A DNA stretch of 64,000 bases from Rhodocyclaceae bacterium (GTDB taxonomy: Bacteria > Pseudomonadota > Gammaproteobacteria > Burkholderiales > Rhodocyclaceae), in assembly GCA_016718525.1 (NCBI GenBank), contig JADKDD010000001.1, forward strand, positions 620,001 through 684,000, in the 5' to 3' direction. The position numbers and the translations under genes were made by a program. Each line of letters begins with the position of its first letter. Position 1 is the first letter of the stretch. This document shows positions 34,161 to 43,659 of the stretch, one piece after another. The notes beneath the pieces are model-generated. The model did not search any database. It had not been told where the DNA came from and saw only the letters and a list, made by a program, of their open reading frames with translations.

Positions 34161-35614
34161 ATGGCAGCCGCCGCTTTATGCGCCGCGCCCACACCCCAGC
34201 GCTACCAGCGTCGCCGTCCCGAGCAGACGCTGTGGTATCGCATCGTCCAGACCCACCTCGAAACCTGGCTGGAACTCGCCAGCGGCGAGGACGGTGAGTC
34301 ACCGCCGGCCCATGTCGAGCGCACCTTTCGTCGCTATCTCGAATGCGGCATCCTCGCCCACGGCTTCGCCCGAGCTTACTGCGACGAGTGTCAGCACGAT
34401 TTCCTGATCGCCTACTCCTGTAAATGTCGTGGCGTGTGTCCATCCTGCAATACGCGGCGCATGGCGGAAACCGCGGCGCACTTGGTCGATCACGTCTTTC
34501 CGCCGCTGCCGGTGCGGCAATGGGTGCTCGCCGTGCCCAAGCGGCTGCGCTACTTCCTTCAGCGCGATACGGCCCTGCAAGGCACGGTGCTGCGCATTTT
34601 CCTGTCCGTGGTGGAACGCTGCCTGCGCGAACAGTGTCCCGGTTGCCCCGTCGGTGCCCGGATCGGGGCGGTCGCCTTCATCCACCGTTTCGGCTCCAGC
34701 CTGAACGAGCATGTGCACTTTCACTGTTGCGTCATCGACGGGGTATTCGAGCCGGCCGTCGCCGCGGATGACGCGCCGAGCGTCAGCTTTCATGCCGCCC
34801 TTACCCACACTCTCGATGCGGCGGCGTTTGCTGACGTGCAGACTCGGGTGCGAACCCGCGTCCTGCGCACCTTCGTCAAACGTGGGCTGATCGACAAAGA
34901 TGACGCCGCCGAGATGCGCGCCTGGGCGCACGACGGCGGCTTTTCGGTGGATGGCTCGGTACGCATCGAGGGTGCCGACCGGATGGGGCTCGAACGTCTG
35001 CTGCGGTATTGCGCGCGTCCGCCTTCGCGCTGGAACATCTGCATCAACGCGATGCTGAGCATCTGGTCTACCGTAACCCCAAGCCGGTGCGCGGAACGGC
35101 GCCCGGCGCACGCCCGGCAGCGCTGGTGCTGACACCACTGGAGCTGATCACGAAGATCGCCGCGCTGGTGCCGCCACCACGGGCGCATCGCCATCGCTAC
35201 TACGGCGTGCTCGCGCCCAATGCACCGCTGCGCGCTGTGGTGACGGCGCTCGCCCCTGCCGCCGTCCCGCCAGCGCCGACTTCTGCGGCAACCGGCGAAG
35301 CGCCCCGTCATCGTGCCGTGGCCCGGTATCTGTGGGCCATGCTGCTCGCCAGAATCTATGAGGCCTTCCCCCTGCTGTGCCCGATCTGTCACGGCCAGAT
35401 GCGGATCATCGCCTTCATCAACGATGCCGGCGCCGTGGGGAAAATCCTCAATCACATCGGCGAATCGACCCAGCCCCCACGCATCGCGCCAGCGCGTGGG
35501 CCACCGCTGTGGGAGGCGGCAGCGGCTGCGGAACAGGCGGAGAACGATCCTCAGTGGGATTCGTCCGCTCCTCCCGCACCGGAGATCGAGTTCGACCAGC
35601 GCATCGCCTGGTAG
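34161..35614 (+). pseudogene. IS91-family transposase, frameshifted
   Basis: A rolling-circle (HUH) transposase. The first part (34161 to about 35020) has the N-terminal zinc-binding pattern (CDECQHDF, CKCRGVCPSC), the HVHFHC HUH site and a HDGGFSVDGSV segment. The protein then continues in another frame from about 35009 (FALEHLHQRDAEHLVYRNPK, HRYYGVLAPNAPLR, LLCPICHGQMRII) to the stop at 35614. A single indel at about 35005-35030 separates the two. High GC, unlike the DNA on its left. It is either inactivated or a sequencing error. Confidence 0.8.
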
Positions 35615-35666
35615 CTGCGGGTAGGTGCAAAACACGATGAGCCGTCGCTCGTCAGGGGGTGCCTCG

Positions 35667-35718
35667 TGACTGAGACCCGGCGAGTGGCCGCCGGCGGCCA
35701 CTCGCCGGGTCTCAGTCA
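35667..35718. repeat. Perfect 52-bp palindrome
   Basis: The 26 bases from 35667 are exactly the reverse complement of the 26 ending at 35718, with no spacer (centre 35692/35693, GCC|GGC). It lies between the IS91-like gene and the LuxR regulator. It could be the terminal hairpin of the IS or a bidirectional terminator, although there is no U-run. Confidence 0.9.
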
Positions 35719-35763
35719 GTGCTTGCGGTGCAGTTCAGGAGACTTTTCTGCAAATCGTGCAGC

Positions 35764-38463
35764 ATGCCGACCCTAAAACGGAGATTGACTGGGGTGCCAG
35801 ACGTCAGCCATACTCCCCGAATGCCCTTTGGATTTCCTATCCTTGTAGTCGAGGGGGTGCCCCCTGAGCAGACGACGGCCACGATTGCGCGGCGGGCAAT
35901 TGCGCCCTTGTCCATGCGTGATCGGATCGTGGCCATCGTTGCACCGGCTGGCTATGGCAAGACGACATTGATGGGAGGATGGTTTCGCGCTTGTAAAGAC
36001 GCCGACCCCGTGTGGGTGGGGCTCGATGCTTCCTGGCGTGACCCGGTTTTCTTTGTGCGTTCCTTGTTAAATGCTGTCGGAGGTCCGTCAGAGCCCGTCG
36101 CAATGGGCGTCATCGACGCGACGGCGGCGGTCGAGAGCAGCTTGATGGCGTTGTTGCAGACCCTTGGCCAACGCCATCATCCCATGGTGCTGTTCTTCGA
36201 CGATGTGCATGTGTTGCGAGGCAGCGAGAGCGCTCACACCCTCAGCCGTCTGTTGGTGGCAGCGCCCGACCCCGTGCGGTTCGTGGTTTGCGGCCGCGAC
36301 GGGATGGATTTCGATCTGGCCGCGCTGACCGCGCGCGGGCTGGTACGCTGGGTGACGCAGCGCGAACTGAAGCTCGACGCGCAGGATGTGCGGGAACTGG
36401 TGCGGCGGCGCCGGCTGTCAGCCAGTGACGAAGCGGTTGATCATGCCCTCGGGATCACCGAGGGTTGGCCGGCATTGGTGCAGCTTGCTCTTGCCAGCGG
36501 CGAGGGCGTGCGGGAGGCCGCAGCGGGCAGTAGCAACTTGCTGATGGACAGCTTTGTTTACGAGAGCTTTTTCAAGGGCCTCGCGCCGGCCCGACGACAG
36601 GCGCTGTTCGTGATGGCCGCGATTGGTGACTTCACGCTGCCGCTGCTGGCCGTGCTTGATGCGCCCGAGGGGGCTGAGGCGATCGCCGAGGGCGAGCAAC
36701 TGGGCATTGTGCAGCGTCGGGGACGCGTGGCTGGCGAACCGTTCTACGCCTTGCATGCACTGGTGGCCGAGCATGCGCTGACGCGATTGCCTGACATGGG
36801 GCTTGTATTGGCGCGCATCCTGCGAACGCGTTGTGCGCAATGGTGGCATGCCCGGGGCGACGTCTACCGCGCGATCCGCGTGGCCCTGGAAGGGAATGAC
36901 GCAAGGCTGGCGTCCACCTATCTGACCGGCTACGCGCGTCAACTGGTGCAGGGCGAGGGCCGGCACGAGACCTTCCTGGACCTGCTCGGGCAAGTGGAGT
37001 CATACAGCGTGGAGCCAGACTGCGCGCTGATGTTGCAAGCGGTGTGGGCACTTGTGTTTCTGCGCCGCTATGCCGAAGCGGCAGCGTGGCTGGCGCGCAT
37101 TGAGCGGGCTTGTGGCAAGGGACAATCAGCCGGCGTCCGCTTGATCCTGCACACGACCGTGCTGCAGCGCGGCGTGATCGCCGGCCTGCGTGATAACGAG
37201 GCCGATGTCGAGGTCTTTGTGCGCCAGTGGCTGGCCGGGCCGCCTGATCCGGACCCGTTTCACTACGGCGTCGCACAAACGGTGCTGGCCTATGCGCACA
37301 AATGCAATGGACGCTTCGCCGAGGCTGCCCAGTCTTTGCGCGAGGCGCAAGTGAAGTTCGAGGACGCCTCTTCGCCCTACGGTCTTATGTGGGTACGGGT
37401 AATTTCGGCGGCCTCGCTACTCAAGGCGGGGCGGCATCGTGATGCATTGGCGGACAGCGCTTCGGCGCTGGCCGAAGCGCCCGCTTTCACGCCTGGGGCC
37501 GCCGGCCTGGCGGCCATGCTGCGTGCGATCCGCGCCTTGCTGCTGTATGAACGCAATCAGTGCACCGATGCGTTGGTGGAGGTGGAAGCGGCCCTGCCAC
37601 TGCTGCCGCACCAGGGCATCGTCGATGCGATGATTGCGGGCTATGTGGCCGCGTCGCGTCTGCAGGCGGCACGGGGCGACCTGTCTGCGGCGCTTGACGC
37701 GGCGGCGGAGGGCGAGCGCGTGGGGCTGGCGCGTGGCTTCGTGCGCCTGCAACTCACGATGGTGGCCGAACGTGCGCTGCTGCTGTTGCGCGCCGGCGAC
37801 GTTGAGGCGGCGCGGCAAATGGCCAGCGACCATGGGTTGCTGCCGCAAGGATCCCAGACCAATCTGCACAGAGACAAGGCCGAGCTTCTCTGGGCCCGCC
37901 TCGATCTTGCGCAAGGGCGGCCCGATCTCGCTCTGCAATGGGCCGATTCCGGCATCGCCAGGGCGCGGCGCAGTCAACAGCAGCACAAACTGGCCGAACT
38001 GCTGATGCTGCGCGCCCTGGCCTTGGCGCGAACTGGAGATGCCGAAGGTGCGCGCGACACGGTGATGGAGAGCCTTCGCATCGCGGCATCGAACGGCTAC
38101 GTGCGCCTGTACCTTGACGAAGGCCCCGAGTTGGAGGGCCTTTTGCGCCGCGTGGTCGACAAGCCACAGAGTCCCACACCGGCGTTTGCATACGCACGCA
38201 CGCTGCTGCTTGCCGCAGGCGCGACATCGGCCCGCCCCGATTCGGCGCCACGGGACCAGGAGCGGCCGACCGAGCGCGAACTACAGATTCTTGGTCTGCT
38301 GGCCGATGGTCTGTCCAATAGCGAAGTGGCGGAACGGCTTGTGTTGACCGAGGGTACCGTTAAATGGCATCTTCACAACATCTACGCGAAGCTGAGTGTG
38401 AAAAATCGCACGGGCGCTTTGCGGGAAGCGCGTGCCCGGGCCTGGCTGGTTGATGGAAACTAA
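35764..38463 (+). CDS. AlkS/MalT-like LuxR-family ATP-dependent regulator
   Basis: About 899 residues from the ATG at 35764 (an upstream TTG at 35719 is also in frame; neither has a convincing ribosome site). Walker A APAGYGKTTL lies near residue 46, with LFFDDVHVL as the Walker B/sensor region. A long helical-repeat middle follows, then a C-terminal LuxR helix-turn-helix (ERELQILGLLADGLSNSEVA, GTVKWHLHNIYAKL). This is the architecture of AlkS, which activates alkane genes in Pseudomonas. Its place at the head of the alkane-oxidation genes supports the same role. Confidence 0.8.
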   Translation: MPTLKRRLTGVPDVSHTPRMPFGFPILVVEGVPPEQTTATIARRAIAPLSMRDRIVAIVAPAGYGKTTLMGGWFRACKDADPVWVGLDASWRDPVFFVRSLLNAVGGPSEPVAMGVIDATAAVESSLMALLQTLGQRHHPMVLFFDDVHVLRGSESAHTLSRLLVAAPDPVRFVVCGRDGMDFDLAALTARGLVRWVTQRELKLDAQDVRELVRRRRLSASDEAVDHALGITEGWPALVQLALASGEGVREAAAGSSNLLMDSFVYESFFKGLAPARRQALFVMAAIGDFTLPLLAVLDAPEGAEAIAEGEQLGIVQRRGRVAGEPFYALHALVAEHALTRLPDMGLVLARILRTRCAQWWHARGDVYRAIRVALEGNDARLASTYLTGYARQLVQGEGRHETFLDLLGQVESYSVEPDCALMLQAVWALVFLRRYAEAAAWLARIERACGKGQSAGVRLILHTTVLQRGVIAGLRDNEADVEVFVRQWLAGPPDPDPFHYGVAQTVLAYAHKCNGRFAEAAQSLREAQVKFEDASSPYGLMWVRVISAASLLKAGRHRDALADSASALAEAPAFTPGAAGLAAMLRAIRALLLYERNQCTDALVEVEAALPLLPHQGIVDAMIAGYVAASRLQAARGDLSAALDAAAEGERVGLARGFVRLQLTMVAERALLLLRAGDVEAARQMASDHGLLPQGSQTNLHRDKAELLWARLDLAQGRPDLALQWADSGIARARRSQQQHKLAELLMLRALALARTGDAEGARDTVMESLRIAASNGYVRLYLDEGPELEGLLRRVVDKPQSPTPAFAYARTLLLAAGATSARPDSAPRDQERPTERELQILGLLADGLSNSEVAERLVLTEGTVKWHLHNIYAKLSVKNRTGALREARARAWLVDGN

Positions 38464-38485
38464 AGCCCGGCGCCTTGTCGGGCTT
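38463..38485. terminator. Hairpin between convergent regulator and ligase genes
   Basis: AAGCCCG pairs with CGGGCTT at 38479-38485; there is no clear U-run. Confidence 0.4.
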
Positions 38486-38520
38486 GCTGTGGCTGCATTG
38501 ATTACGTTCGCCGCGACTCT

Positions 38521-40161
38521 TTAGACCCCCGGCAGCCGGTGGTCTTTGAACTGCTCGCGCAACTGGTTCTTCAGCATCTTGCCGGTGGCGCCGATGGGGA
38601 TGGCATCGACGAACACCACGTCGTCCGGCACCCACCAGGAGGCGACCTTGCCTTTGTAGTATTCAATCAGCGCTTCGCGGGTGACCTCCGCGCCCGGCTT
38701 GCGCACCACCACCAGCAAGGGTCGTTCATCCCATTTCGGGTGCGGCACGGCGATGGCCGCTGCCATCGCCACCGCCGGGTGTGCCATGGCGACGTTCTCC
38801 AGGTCGATCGAGCCAATCCACTCGCCGCCGGACTTGATCACGTCCTTGCTGCGATCGGTGATCTGCATGTAGCCGTCGACGTCAATCGTGGCCACGTCGC
38901 CGGTGGGGAACCACTGCACGCCCGCTGCATCGCTCACCAGGGGTTTGGCGCCATCAGTGCCAAAGTAGCTCTGGACTATCCAAGGGCCACGCACCAGCAG
39001 ATCGCCCGGCGTCTTGCCGTCCCAGGCGACGTCGTCCCCCTGAGGATCGACAATGCGCATGTCCACGCCGAACACGACCTTGCCTTGCTTGGCGAGCAGC
39101 GCATGCTGTTCGCCCAGTGGCAGGGACAGGTGCTTCTGTTTCAGACGGCTCACCGTGCCCAGCGGCGACATTTCCGTCATGCCCCAGGCGTGGATGACTT
39201 CAATGCCATGGTTATCCTCAAAGGCACGCATCATGCTTGGCGGCACGGCCGAGCCACCGATGATGGTGCGCTTCAGGGGGGCGAGGCTGAGTGCGTTCTG
39301 CTCGGCGTGCTGGAGCATGCCGAGCCAGATCGTGGGCACGCCGGCCGCAAATGACACATGCTCGGAGGTAATCAGTTCGTGCAGCGATTTGCCGTCCAGC
39401 GCGGCGCCCGGCAGCACCAGTTTGGCGCCAACCATCGCGCAACTGTAGGGCAGGCCCCAGGCATTGGCGTGGAACATCGGCACCACCGGCATCACGCAGT
39501 CGCGCGATGAGATGGAGATCGCGTCCGGCATGAGCGAGGCGTAGGTGTGCAACATCGTCGAGCGGTGGCTGTAGAGCACGCCTTTGGGGTTGCCGGTGGT
39601 GCCCGAGGTGTAGCACAGCGACGAGGCGGTGTTTTCGTCGAAGGTGGGCCATGCAAAGTCGGGCTTGTGCGCCGAGATCAGGTCTTCGTAGCACAGCAAA
39701 TTGGACAGCTTGCTCGCCGGCATCTTGTCCTTGTCGATCATCGCGACAAAGTGACGCACTGTCTTGCAGCGCCCCGCCACGGCTTCGACCAGGGGCAGGA
39801 AGGTCAGATCGAAGAACAGCACCTGGTCTTCGGCATGGTCGAGGATGTAGAGCAACTGGTCCGGGTGCAGGCGCGGGTTCAGGGTGTGCAGCACCGAACC
39901 GCTGCCGGAGGCGGCGAAATACAACTCCAGGTGCCGGTAGCCGTTCCAGGCCAGCGTGGCGACGCGCTGCGACGCTTGCACACCGAGCTCGCCGAGTGCA
40001 TGGGCCATCTGACGCGCGCGGTCATGCAATTGCGCATAGGTGGTGCGGTGGATGTCGCCTTCGACGCGGCGCGAGACGATGGGCACATCGCCGCTATGGC
40101 GTGCCGCATGGGTGATGAGTGAGGAAATGAGCAGGGGGGCGCTCATCATTTGACCGTTCAT
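38521..40161 (-). CDS. alkK: AlkK-like medium-chain fatty acyl-CoA ligase
   Basis: Activates the fatty acid product of alkane oxidation to acyl-CoA. 546 residues of the ANL superfamily: P-loop YTSGTTGNPKGVLYSHRS, WGMTEMSPLG, hinge DRSKDVIKSGGEWI and the C-terminal catalytic Lys in PIGATGKMLKNQL. Start chosen at the ATG of MNGQMMSAPLL (40161), with GGAG seven bases upstream; 14 codons further upstream remain open. It is downstream of the AlkJ-like gene on the same strand, 109 bases apart. Confidence 0.85.
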   Translation of the reverse strand: MNGQMMSAPLLISSLITHAARHSGDVPIVSRRVEGDIHRTTYAQLHDRARQMAHALGELGVQASQRVATLAWNGYRHLELYFAASGSGSVLHTLNPRLHPDQLLYILDHAEDQVLFFDLTFLPLVEAVAGRCKTVRHFVAMIDKDKMPASKLSNLLCYEDLISAHKPDFAWPTFDENTASSLCYTSGTTGNPKGVLYSHRSTMLHTYASLMPDAISISSRDCVMPVVPMFHANAWGLPYSCAMVGAKLVLPGAALDGKSLHELITSEHVSFAAGVPTIWLGMLQHAEQNALSLAPLKRTIIGGSAVPPSMMRAFEDNHGIEVIHAWGMTEMSPLGTVSRLKQKHLSLPLGEQHALLAKQGKVVFGVDMRIVDPQGDDVAWDGKTPGDLLVRGPWIVQSYFGTDGAKPLVSDAAGVQWFPTGDVATIDVDGYMQITDRSKDVIKSGGEWIGSIDLENVAMAHPAVAMAAAIAVPHPKWDERPLLVVVRKPGAEVTREALIEYYKGKVASWWVPDDVVFVDAIPIGATGKMLKNQLREQFKDHRLPGV

Positions 40162-40270
40162 GAAATCTCCAGGGAGGTTAGGGTTAAAGCTAAATCCGGC
40201 CACTGACCGGGTATCGTGTTGAGAGGTGCCATAGCGCCTCTGTGGGGTGGTGACTTTTATGCGAATGAAT

Positions 40271-41869
40271 CTACGGAAGTTTGTGGTTTGACAGGATGGC
40301 CCGCGCGCACTTCTCGCCGATCACCATGCAGGGGGCATTGGTGTTCCCGCCGATAACCGTAGGCATGATCGACGCATCGGCGACACGCAGGTTTGAGAGC
40401 CCGTGCACCCGCAACTGCGCATCGACCACGGCCATGTCGTCATTGCCCATCTTGCAACTGCCGACCGGGTGGTAAATGGTTTCCGCACTGCGCCGGATGT
40501 AGGCCCGCAGATCTTGGTCGCTGCTCACGCCGGCACCCGGTGCGACTTCGCCGCCATGGATATCGTGGAAGGCCTTGGCCTCAAAGATGCGTCGCGCAAG
40601 TTTCAGGCCGCGCAGCATCTCGTCCCAGTCGTCGGCATGGCTCAGGTAGTTGGGCTGAATCACCGGTGCGGCCAGTGGGTCGGCGCTTTTGAGGCCGATG
40701 AAACCACGGCTTTTGGGGCGCAACTGGCACATGTGCAAGGTGGCGCCATAGCCGGGCGCCAGATCGCGGCCATGGTTACGCAGGTAGGTCGGCAGGAAGT
40801 GAAATTGCACCTCCGGCAACGCCGATTGCGGCGACAACTTGGCAAAGCCCCCGGCCTCAGCCACGTTGCTGGACAGAAAGCCCTCGCGCTTGCGCCAGTA
40901 TTGCCAGAGCCCGGCGACCGCTCTCGGAAGAAAACCAGGTGCAACACCAATCGCCTGCTTGCTGCGGTCGCGGATCATCACCGTCACGTCGAGATGGTCC
41001 TGCAGGTTTTGGCCCACGCCCTGCAAATCTACGACTTGGGTGATGCCATGCCGGGCCAGCGCCTGCTTCGGCCCCACGCCCGAGAGCTGCAGCAACTGCG
41101 GCGAATTGATGGCGCCGCCGCTCAGCACGATTTCACGTTCGGCCTCGATGCGCTGGCGTTCGCCTTTGCGTTCGATCTCGACCCCCACGGCCTGTTTGCC
41201 AGAGAACAGGATGCGCGTGACATGGGCGCCGGTGAGCACGGTCAGGTTCGACCGGTCCATGACCGGGTGCAGGAAGGCCCGCGCGCTGCTCCAGCGCTCC
41301 CCGTTCTTCTGGGTCACCTGGTGAGGCCCTGCACCTTCCTGTTGCGCGCCGTTGAAGTCCATGTTGCGCGGAATGCCGCATTGCACGGCGGCGTCGATGA
41401 AGCGGCCCGACAAGGGGTTGGGCGATCGCACATCGGCGACGTTCAGTGGCCCTTTTGTTCTGTGGTAGGTCGAGATACCGCGCTCGTTATTCTCATGCTC
41501 CATGAAGAGGGGCAGCAGATCCTTGTGGGCCCATCCGGCGTTTCCAGCCGCCGCCCATGCGTCGTAATCAGCCTGGTGCCCGCGCATGTAGACCATGGCA
41601 TTGATCGAGCTGCTGCCCCCGATTGTTTTTCCCCGCGGCCAGTACAGGCGACGACCTTCGAGTTCGGCTTGTGGTTCGGTGTCGAAATACCAGTTGTACT
41701 TGCGGGTGGCGAGCAAGCCCACGAGGCCCATGGGCGTGCGGATCAGCGGTGAGTCGTCGGACCGTCCCGCTTCGAGCAGGCACACGCGGTTCGACGGGTC
41801 TGCGCTCAAGCGGTTGGCCAATACACAGCCGGCTGAACCGGCACCTACGATGATGTAATCGAATTTCAA
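40271..41869 (-). CDS. alkJ: AlkJ-like GMC-family alcohol dehydrogenase (FAD)
   Basis: Oxidises medium-chain alcohols to aldehydes at the inner membrane, passing electrons to ubiquinone. 532 residues: the FAD-binding dinucleotide fold FDYIIVGAGSAGCVLANRLS at the N-terminus, the GMC signature around YWPRGKTIGGSSSINAM and GAINSPQLLQLSG, and the C-terminal HPVGSCKMG with the catalytic His. Start codon is TTG, with GGGGAC upstream. It lies between the aldehyde dehydrogenase and ligase genes on the same strand. Confidence 0.88.
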   Translation of the reverse strand: MKFDYIIVGAGSAGCVLANRLSADPSNRVCLLEAGRSDDSPLIRTPMGLVGLLATRKYNWYFDTEPQAELEGRRLYWPRGKTIGGSSSINAMVYMRGHQADYDAWAAAGNAGWAHKDLLPLFMEHENNERGISTYHRTKGPLNVADVRSPNPLSGRFIDAAVQCGIPRNMDFNGAQQEGAGPHQVTQKNGERWSSARAFLHPVMDRSNLTVLTGAHVTRILFSGKQAVGVEIERKGERQRIEAEREIVLSGGAINSPQLLQLSGVGPKQALARHGITQVVDLQGVGQNLQDHLDVTVMIRDRSKQAIGVAPGFLPRAVAGLWQYWRKREGFLSSNVAEAGGFAKLSPQSALPEVQFHFLPTYLRNHGRDLAPGYGATLHMCQLRPKSRGFIGLKSADPLAAPVIQPNYLSHADDWDEMLRGLKLARRIFEAKAFHDIHGGEVAPGAGVSSDQDLRAYIRRSAETIYHPVGSCKMGNDDMAVVDAQLRVHGLSNLRVADASIMPTVIGGNTNAPCMVIGEKCARAILSNHKLP

Positions 41870-41930
41870 AACTTGTCCCCAGGAGATTTATAAGAGGTTG
41901 CACGGAGGCAAGCCCGTGCAACCGAGACCG

Positions 41931-43382
41931 TCAGACCAGACGCAGTGTCCAGTTGATCAGCCGTCGCGACAGAGGGGTGTAGGGCGGGTAGAAGGTCGAG
42001 GCCAGCAACAGCCAGGTCTTGACGATTGCGCGCTCATGGCTGAAGGCCTTGAACCCGTAGATCCCGTGTGCGCTGCCCAGGCCAGAGTTGTTGACACCGC
42101 CAAAGGGCAGGCGGCCATGCAGGAACTGCACCACGCTGTGGTTGACGCAGGCACCACCCGAACTTGTCTCGCGCAGCACCTTGTCGGCGACCTTGTGGTT
42201 CTTCGTCCAGATGTACAGCGCGAGCGGCTTGGGCTGGTCGTTGATCTTGGTGATGACTTCGTCGAGATCGCGGTAGGCGATCACGGGCAGCAGCGGGCCG
42301 AAAATTTCTTCCTGCATGATCTTTGCATCCGGGCTGATGTTGTCGATCAAGGTGGGGGCCACGAACTGGCGATCCGTCTGGTGCTGGCCGCCGGCCAGCA
42401 GCCTGGCACCTTTTTGCAGCGAGTCGTCGAGCAGTCCGATGATCCGCTGGGTATGGCTATGGTTGACGATGCGAGCCAAGTGCGGACTGTCGCGCGTGGC
42501 GTCGCCCTCGCCATAGGCTTTGGCCAGGGCCTCCCGGCAGTGCTGGACAAAGCGATCTTTGACTGACTCCTGAACGTAGACGTGATCCGGCGCGATGCAG
42601 GTCTGGCCGCTGTTGGTGCATTTGGACCACATCAGGTTGGCCGCAGCGGCCTTCAGGTCCGCCGTGGCGTCGACGATGGTGGGGCTCTTGCCGCCCAGCT
42701 CCAGGGTCACGCTGGTCAGGTGTTTGGCGGCTGCGGCCATCACCACGCGGCCAATCGCCGGCGAGCCGGTAAAGAAGATGTGATCGAACGGCAGATCCAG
42801 CAGGGCCTGCGAGACCGAAGCGTCGCCCTGGAACAGGGCCACCTCGTCTTCGGCAAACACCTCGCGCACAATCGCGGCCATCAGCGCCGACAGGTGGGGT
42901 GTCATCTCCGAGGGCTTGAGAATCGCTGTGTTGCCGGCGGCGATGGCCGAGATCAGCGGGCCGAAGGTCAGGTTGACCGGGTAGTTCCAGGGCGAGATGA
43001 TCAGGCAGCGGCCCTTGGGCTAGCACTGCACGTAGCTCGACGTTCCGAACATCAGCAGGGTCGGGAAAACCTTGTTCGGCTTCATCCAGCGGCGCAGATG
43101 GCGACGCGCATCGTTGGCTTCGGCCACGATGGGCAAAATTTCGGTCAGGTCGACCTCGGCGGCCGGTTTTCCAAAATCCAGCGCGCCGGCGCGCTGAATG
43201 TCGGCCTGGCGCGCCAGGACGGCCCGCTTCAGGCGGTCGATCTTGTCGAGCCGCTGCGCGGCGGTTGATTGACGAAGCCGTAAGGCCGTCTCACGCTGCG
43301 CGGCGAAGATGCGCTCTATTTCGGACTGCTCGACGGGCTCGCCCGGGCTTACAAGATGCATTGCAGGGGAAGCAAGCTTCAT
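41931..43382 (-). pseudogene. Aldehyde dehydrogenase interrupted by an in-frame amber codon
   Basis: An AlkH-like NAD(P)-dependent aldehyde dehydrogenase that would convert the aldehyde to fatty acid. It reads through as one frame of about 483 codons from the ATG at 43382 (GAAGGAGA upstream), broken only by TAG at 43022-43020. The stop falls in SSYVQC-stop-PKGRCLIISPWNYP, where relatives have a Glu or similar residue. Downstream are ELGGKSPTIV (catalytic Glu region), NSGQTCIAPDHVYV (catalytic Cys) and EEIFGPLLPV. It is a nonsense mutation, suppression or a sequencing error. An internal restart could give only the catalytic part (from 42905). Confidence 0.8.
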
Positions 43383-43468
43383 TTTTGTCTCCTTCATATT
43401 GTTTGTCCTCTTTTGTGATGGCAATTCGAGGTTGGCGCAAGTCTATTGCGATGCGCCATGAAAAACAC

Positions 43469-43484
43469 CCTAACGAAAGTTAGG
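43469..43484. promoter_or_regulatory. 6-4-6 palindrome in the divergent adh/aldh promoter
   Basis: CCTAAC-GAAA-GTTAGG, between the divergent aldehyde dehydrogenase and PQQ dehydrogenase genes. It has the same plan as the site at 46355 and is a candidate activator site. Confidence 0.5.
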
Positions 43485-43659
43485 TGACGTTGGACATGCT
43501 TCGTTTTACCATTCCCGGCACATTGGCACGAAGTCCGGTCTTGCCATTCGACAGGCAGGCTCTCAATGGCCGGATGGTTACTTTATTCACCGGACAGCGG
43601 CGAAAAACCCCGATCACCGACATGCCTCAAAAATAGAGCGCATGAAAAAAGGAAACAAG

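Noticed and set aside
40403..41752. A 449-codon plus-strand frame opposite the GMC dehydrogenase
   Set aside because: Antisense shadow in GC-rich DNA, with no recognisable motif or ribosome site.
43020..43022. Pyrrolysine-type recoding of the amber codon
   Set aside because: No pyl genes are visible and aldehyde dehydrogenases do not use pyrrolysine; mutation or sequencing error is simpler.
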